A DNA stretch of 64,000 nucleotides, taken from NCBI GenBank assembly GCA_028284635.1, contig JANQRJ010000007.1:45081-109080 (forward strand), read 5' to 3'. Positions within the stretch are counted from its first letter, which is position 1. Each line of letters begins with the position of its first letter. This DNA comes from Pelagicoccus sp. Its GTDB lineage: Bacteria > Verrucomicrobiota > Verrucomicrobiia > Opitutales > Opitutaceae. The notes beneath the pieces were generated by a model. That model was not told the DNA's origin, made no database searches, and saw only the letters and a program-made list of their open reading frames with translations. Positions 61,114 through 64,000 of this stretch are shown piece after piece. The position numbers and the translations under genes were made by a program.

Positions 61114-62925
61114 TTAGTTGAAATCCAACTCCTTTTCGGAGCGAAAAACGACAGCATTCTCTCGAGCTTGGAGATCGGTCAATTGATCCTGACTTGGCGA
61201 CGCTCCCGACTCGCCTCGTCTAGAAGAAGCGCCTTCCACTATGCTGTGCAGCTTTGCAACGAACTCGAGCATTTGCGATGCTTGGGCGCTGAGCTGTTCA
61301 GCAGCCGCAGCGCTTTCCTCCGAGCTCGCTACGTTGTCCTGGGTGGCCTTGTCGATAGTCGACATCGAACCGCCTATCTGTCGAACGCTGTCGGCCTGCA
61401 CAGCCGAAGCTTCGGAAATCTCGTCGACGCGGGTCGCGACTTGTCGAGCGATCTCCATATTGTCCTTCATGGAGTTGGCGATCTCCTCGTTGAGTCCCTC
61501 GACCCGTTGCACGAGGGTGAAGGAGCGGTTTATAAGATCTCCCGAAGTATGGGCAGCGGCGGCCGCCTTGCCTGCCAAGGCTCTTACTTCTTCGGCGACG
61601 ACAGCGAAGCCCATGCCCGCTTCTCCTGCTCTGGCTGCCTCGACGGCGGCATTGAGAGCGAGCAGATTCGTCTGAAAGGCAATCTCGTCGATGGTTTTCA
61701 CCACTTTCAGAGTTTCCGAAGCGGAATCGGCCGTTTCGCTGATTGCCGCCTGAGACTCTTTGATGCGACTGCTGACTTCTTCCAAACTGCTGATAGCCTC
61801 TTCGTTGAGAGCTCTTCTGGCATCGATGGCCTTTTGGGCATTGCCCTTGGTCTTGCCGACGATCTCTTCCAAAGTGGAAGAAGTCTCCTCGATGGACGAG
61901 GCCTGTTCGGCAGAGGCATTCGACAGCGACTGGCTGGTCGACGACACTTGAGTCGCTGCTGAACCGACCTGCGCGGCCGCCTTGTCCAGTCCTTCTATGA
62001 TGCCGTGTATCGGCTTTACAATGACGTTCGCCAGAAGAGTGATAACCACTGCGGCGAGCAGGCAGCATACCAGGGTCAGGAGAAGCGTGCTACGAGTCAG
62101 AGCTTTCAGAGGCGCGTAGACGTCGGCATCGTATGCGGTAACCCCTAGAATCCAATCCGTCGCGGGGATCGGATACATGGCTCCTATCTTGCTCTTGCCC
62201 TCGAAGTCGTACGAGAAGAAGCCTTCGCGCATGTTCAGAATTTCGCGACCCCAGTCGTATTGCGAAAAGTCGAGAGTCCCAATGTATTCCTTTTTCGGAT
62301 GCGATATGGCCAATCCTTCTTTGTCGACAACGTAGGCGTAGCCTTCCTGCCCGACCTCGATGTTGGCTACGAATCGTTCGAAGATGTACTGGAGAGATAT
62401 CTCGACAGCGAGCCTGCCTGCTAGCGCTCCTTTGGTTCGTACGGGCGTCGAGATCAGAATCATCGCCTGGCGGGACGACTCGTCGTATCCAAGCTTCGAA
62501 TAGACGGTGCCTTCTGCAGGGTTTCCAAGAAGGCGACTCAACATCGATAGTTCGGCAGAGGAGAGCTTTCGGGTCGTGGCGAGCGGCTTGCCATCCACTC
62601 CGACGAAAGAAAGTCCTTGGGCAAATGCGTAGTCTCTCTCCAGGGACTTTAGACGAGCGACGATAGAGTCCCGATGGTTTTCGTCGCGCAAAGCGGTTTC
62701 CGCATCCAGTAGCGTAGCCCAATTCTCGACCTGACGCTCGCGCTCCGTTAGCCAGATCTGGAGTTCGTTTCCGGAGCTTTTCGCCTGCTGCAGGGTTTGC
62801 GATTTCACCCCGTCCTTGAGGGCCTTGGAAACGAGAAAGTAGTTCGCCAGGGCTATCGTTCCCGTCCCGAGGAGGAGAATGGCCAATGAACCGACGAGAA
62901 ACTTGTCGCGAAGCTTTAGAGTCAT
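61114..62925 (-). CDS. Methyl-accepting chemotaxis protein with dCache-type sensor
   Basis: A 603-residue transmembrane chemoreceptor. TM1 [20 protein letters not shown], a ~240-residue periplasmic sensor with Cache features ([60 protein letters not shown]), TM2 [23 protein letters not shown], then the coiled-coil signalling domain with the conserved tip [44 protein letters not shown] domain is short or absent between TM2 and the coil. It signals to CheA/CheW, not encoded here. The C-terminus lacks an obvious CheR-binding pentapeptide. Confidence 0.93.
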   Translation of the reverse strand: MTLKLRDKFLVGSLAILLLGTGTIALANYFLVSKALKDGVKSQTLQQAKSSGNELQIWLTERERQVENWATLLDAETALRDENHRDSIVARLKSLERDYAFAQGLSFVGVDGKPLATTRKLSSAELSMLSRLLGNPAEGTVYSKLGYDESSRQAMILISTPVRTKGALAGRLAVEISLQYIFERFVANIEVGQEGYAYVVDKEGLAISHPKKEYIGTLDFSQYDWGREILNMREGFFSYDFEGKSKIGAMYPIPATDWILGVTAYDADVYAPLKALTRSTLLLTLVCCLLAAVVITLLANVIVKPIHGIIEGLDKAAAQVGSAATQVSSTSQSLSNASAEQASSIEETSSTLEEIVGKTKGNAQKAIDARRALNEEAISSLEEVSSRIKESQAAISETADSASETLKVVKTIDEIAFQTNLLALNAAVEAARAGEAGMGFAVVAEEVRALAGKAAAAAHTSGDLINRSFTLVQRVEGLNEEIANSMKDNMEIARQVATRVDEISEASAVQADSVRQIGGSMSTIDKATQDNVASSEESAAAAEQLSAQASQMLEFVAKLHSIVEGASSRRGESGASPSQDQLTDLQARENAVVFRSEKELDFN

Positions 62926-63219
62926 GGTGCTGACGGTGGTGAACGCATGTGGGCGCCTAGCTGCCGAGCCCTAAGGCAGCCGCTTTGAACCTCATCGGCG
63001 GGGCAAGCGATTCCCTTAGCTTGCGGCCCGGCTGTACTCAATGCGACCCAAGTCAGAAGGTTGTCTAATGTCAGGCATTAACCTGCATTCGCGTTGCGCT
63101 TGCTGGACTTCCTTCCGGCACTACGCGTTTGCGTAGTGTCTCGTGGGCGCTCCCCAATTTATGCAGCGAACTCAGCTTACACCACACTAGCCCAAGTAAC
63201 GTTGTTGTTTGGATGCTCT
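62926..63219. other. Gene-free interval upstream of the chemoreceptor
   Basis: 294 bp between the chemoreceptor start and the HD-hydrolase stop. It should contain the chemoreceptor promoter; no gene or clear repeat is recognised. Confidence 0.4.
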
Positions 63220-63822
63220 CTAGGTGGCGGGCAGCATGCCGTCCTGGATGGCGTTTTCGATGAGCTCTTGAGCGTATGCCCAGAGGGATTCGCTGCCATA
63301 TTCGATCTTTTGGTTGATCAGGCGTACTTGGCTGGCAACTACACTGTGTTCCTGCCAGGTCTTGCCTTTGGCGAGGTAGTTCAGGAGCATGGGGTGCAGT
63401 CGGTCGATGGCTTTGGCGAATTTCGCTTCGGCTGTTTCGGCGGCTTCGAACTCGTCCCAGACGGAGCGGAAAGCAGCGGTTTGATCGGAGGGAAGAAGGG
63501 CGAAAAGACGGTCGGCGGCCTCCCGCTCGCGCCGCTCCTGGTCTGCCTTTCCGGCCTCGTCGTAGATGTAGGTGTCGCCGGCGTCGATTTCCACGATATC
63601 GTGCAGGATGACCATGCGGAGAACCTTAAGCAGATCAAGATCTGGCTGGTTGGCATGCTCGTGGAGGGTGATTGCCATGATTGCCAGGTGCCATGAGTGC
63701 TCCGCATCGTTCTCGCGGCGGGAGCCGTCGCTTATGTAAGACTGGCGAAAGATATTCTTCAGCTTGTCGGCCTCGATAAGGAAGGCCATCTGCTGGGCTA
63801 GGCGGGATGCGGAATTGGACAT
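63220..63822 (-). CDS. HD-domain hydrolase (YfbR/HDDC2-like)
   Basis: A 200-residue metal phosphohydrolase. HD signature residues are the first His in DAEHSWHLAIMAI, HD in RMVILHDIVEIDAGDTYIYD, and the distal Asp in AIDRLHPMLLNYLAKGKTW. The layout matches small stand-alone HD proteins such as YfbR/HDDC2, which act as 5'-deoxynucleotidases. ATG 63822 (MSNSASRL) is preferred to 63858, whose extra codons partly derive from a repeat. The substrate is inferred from family. Confidence 0.88.
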   Translation of the reverse strand: MSNSASRLAQQMAFLIEADKLKNIFRQSYISDGSRRENDAEHSWHLAIMAITLHEHANQPDLDLLKVLRMVILHDIVEIDAGDTYIYDEAGKADQERREREAADRLFALLPSDQTAAFRSVWDEFEAAETAEAKFAKAIDRLHPMLLNYLAKGKTWQEHSVVASQVRLINQKIEYGSESLWAYAQELIENAIQDGMLPAT

Positions 63823-63858
63823 TCCCGCACTAAGAAAGGAGCAGCCGTTTGGGGCCAT

Positions 63859-63892
63859 CTTCTTCTGCTTCTACTTCTTCATCTTCTTCTTA
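63859..63892. repeat. Solitary arm of the polypyrimidine hairpin repeat
   Basis: The ATCTTCTTCTGCTTCTACTT arm found at 40751 and 58750, here without its partner. It is followed by AGAGAGTGTCCAATAAAGTC and a GTAGGGCTGCCGC repeat half running to the window end. Confidence 0.7.
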
Positions 63893-64000
63893 GAGAGTGT
63901 CCAATAAAGTCGCATTTGTAGGGCTGCCGCTCGCGGCACGCCGCATCTGTCAGGGCTTTTCCTGCAACGCGGTGCGGCGCAACCGTCTTCGTTCTTCGAA

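Overview
The window is a typical high-G+C bacterial chromosome segment with one A/T-rich accessory island. The gene content fits a member of Verrucomicrobiota, probably class Opitutae (Pelagicoccus-like). Pointers are a DUF1800/DUF1501 secreted pair, a LacI-type sensor fused to an AraC domain (XylR type), a very long NifJ, a THUMP-like methyltransferase and a DUF3516 helicase. This placement is inferred from gene content, not from a marker gene.

Layout. 1-4.2 kb: AraC regulator, VOC protein, then a leftward group of beta-helix protein, small secreted protein and CorA. 4.3-8.9 kb: giant pyruvate:ferredoxin oxidoreductase. 9.4-16.4 kb (rightward): divergent LpxC homologue, hybrid histidine kinase, topoisomerase III, SAM methyltransferase. 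16.4-22.2 kb: nucleotidyltransferase pseudogene, tRNA-Val, recN, SDR, MGDG-synthase-like glycosyltransferase. 22.2-29.8 kb: integron cassette array. 29.9-39.1 kb: recC-recB-recD operon. 39.4-54.3 kb: FN3-type secreted protein, DUF1800/DUF1501, BI-1 protein, patatin, XylR-type regulator, lipase, helicase. 54.4-56.0 kb: second A/T-rich patch (nuclease-like, membrane protein, DUF1643). 56.3-64 kb: tRNA-Phe, dihydroorotase-like hydrolase, tRNA-Thr, LysR with a divergent NrtA/NasS-like protein, chemoreceptor, HD hydrolase.

Headline 1. The island at 22.2-29.3 kb reads as an integron. It holds ten leftward cassettes of unfamiliar genes and nine attC-like sites. Three of these sites are exactly 75 bp and share GATACAATTC and CGCTCCGC at identical offsets. 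An exact GTTGGGC core lies before the first cassette, and beyond it is a divergent, decayed fragment that could be the N-terminus of the integrase. Cassette 1 carries a two-TM SLATT-like protein translationally coupled to a 52-residue protein, a candidate defence pair.

Headline 2. The chromosome is saturated with several families of palindromic repeats, many nested in one another. Different palindromes have been inserted in frame in recB, recC and recD without breaking them, which recalls the Rickettsia palindromic elements. One 133-bp palindrome sits in the hairpin loop of another repeat with a 5-bp target duplication, and the matching empty site is 12.5 kb away in the same window.
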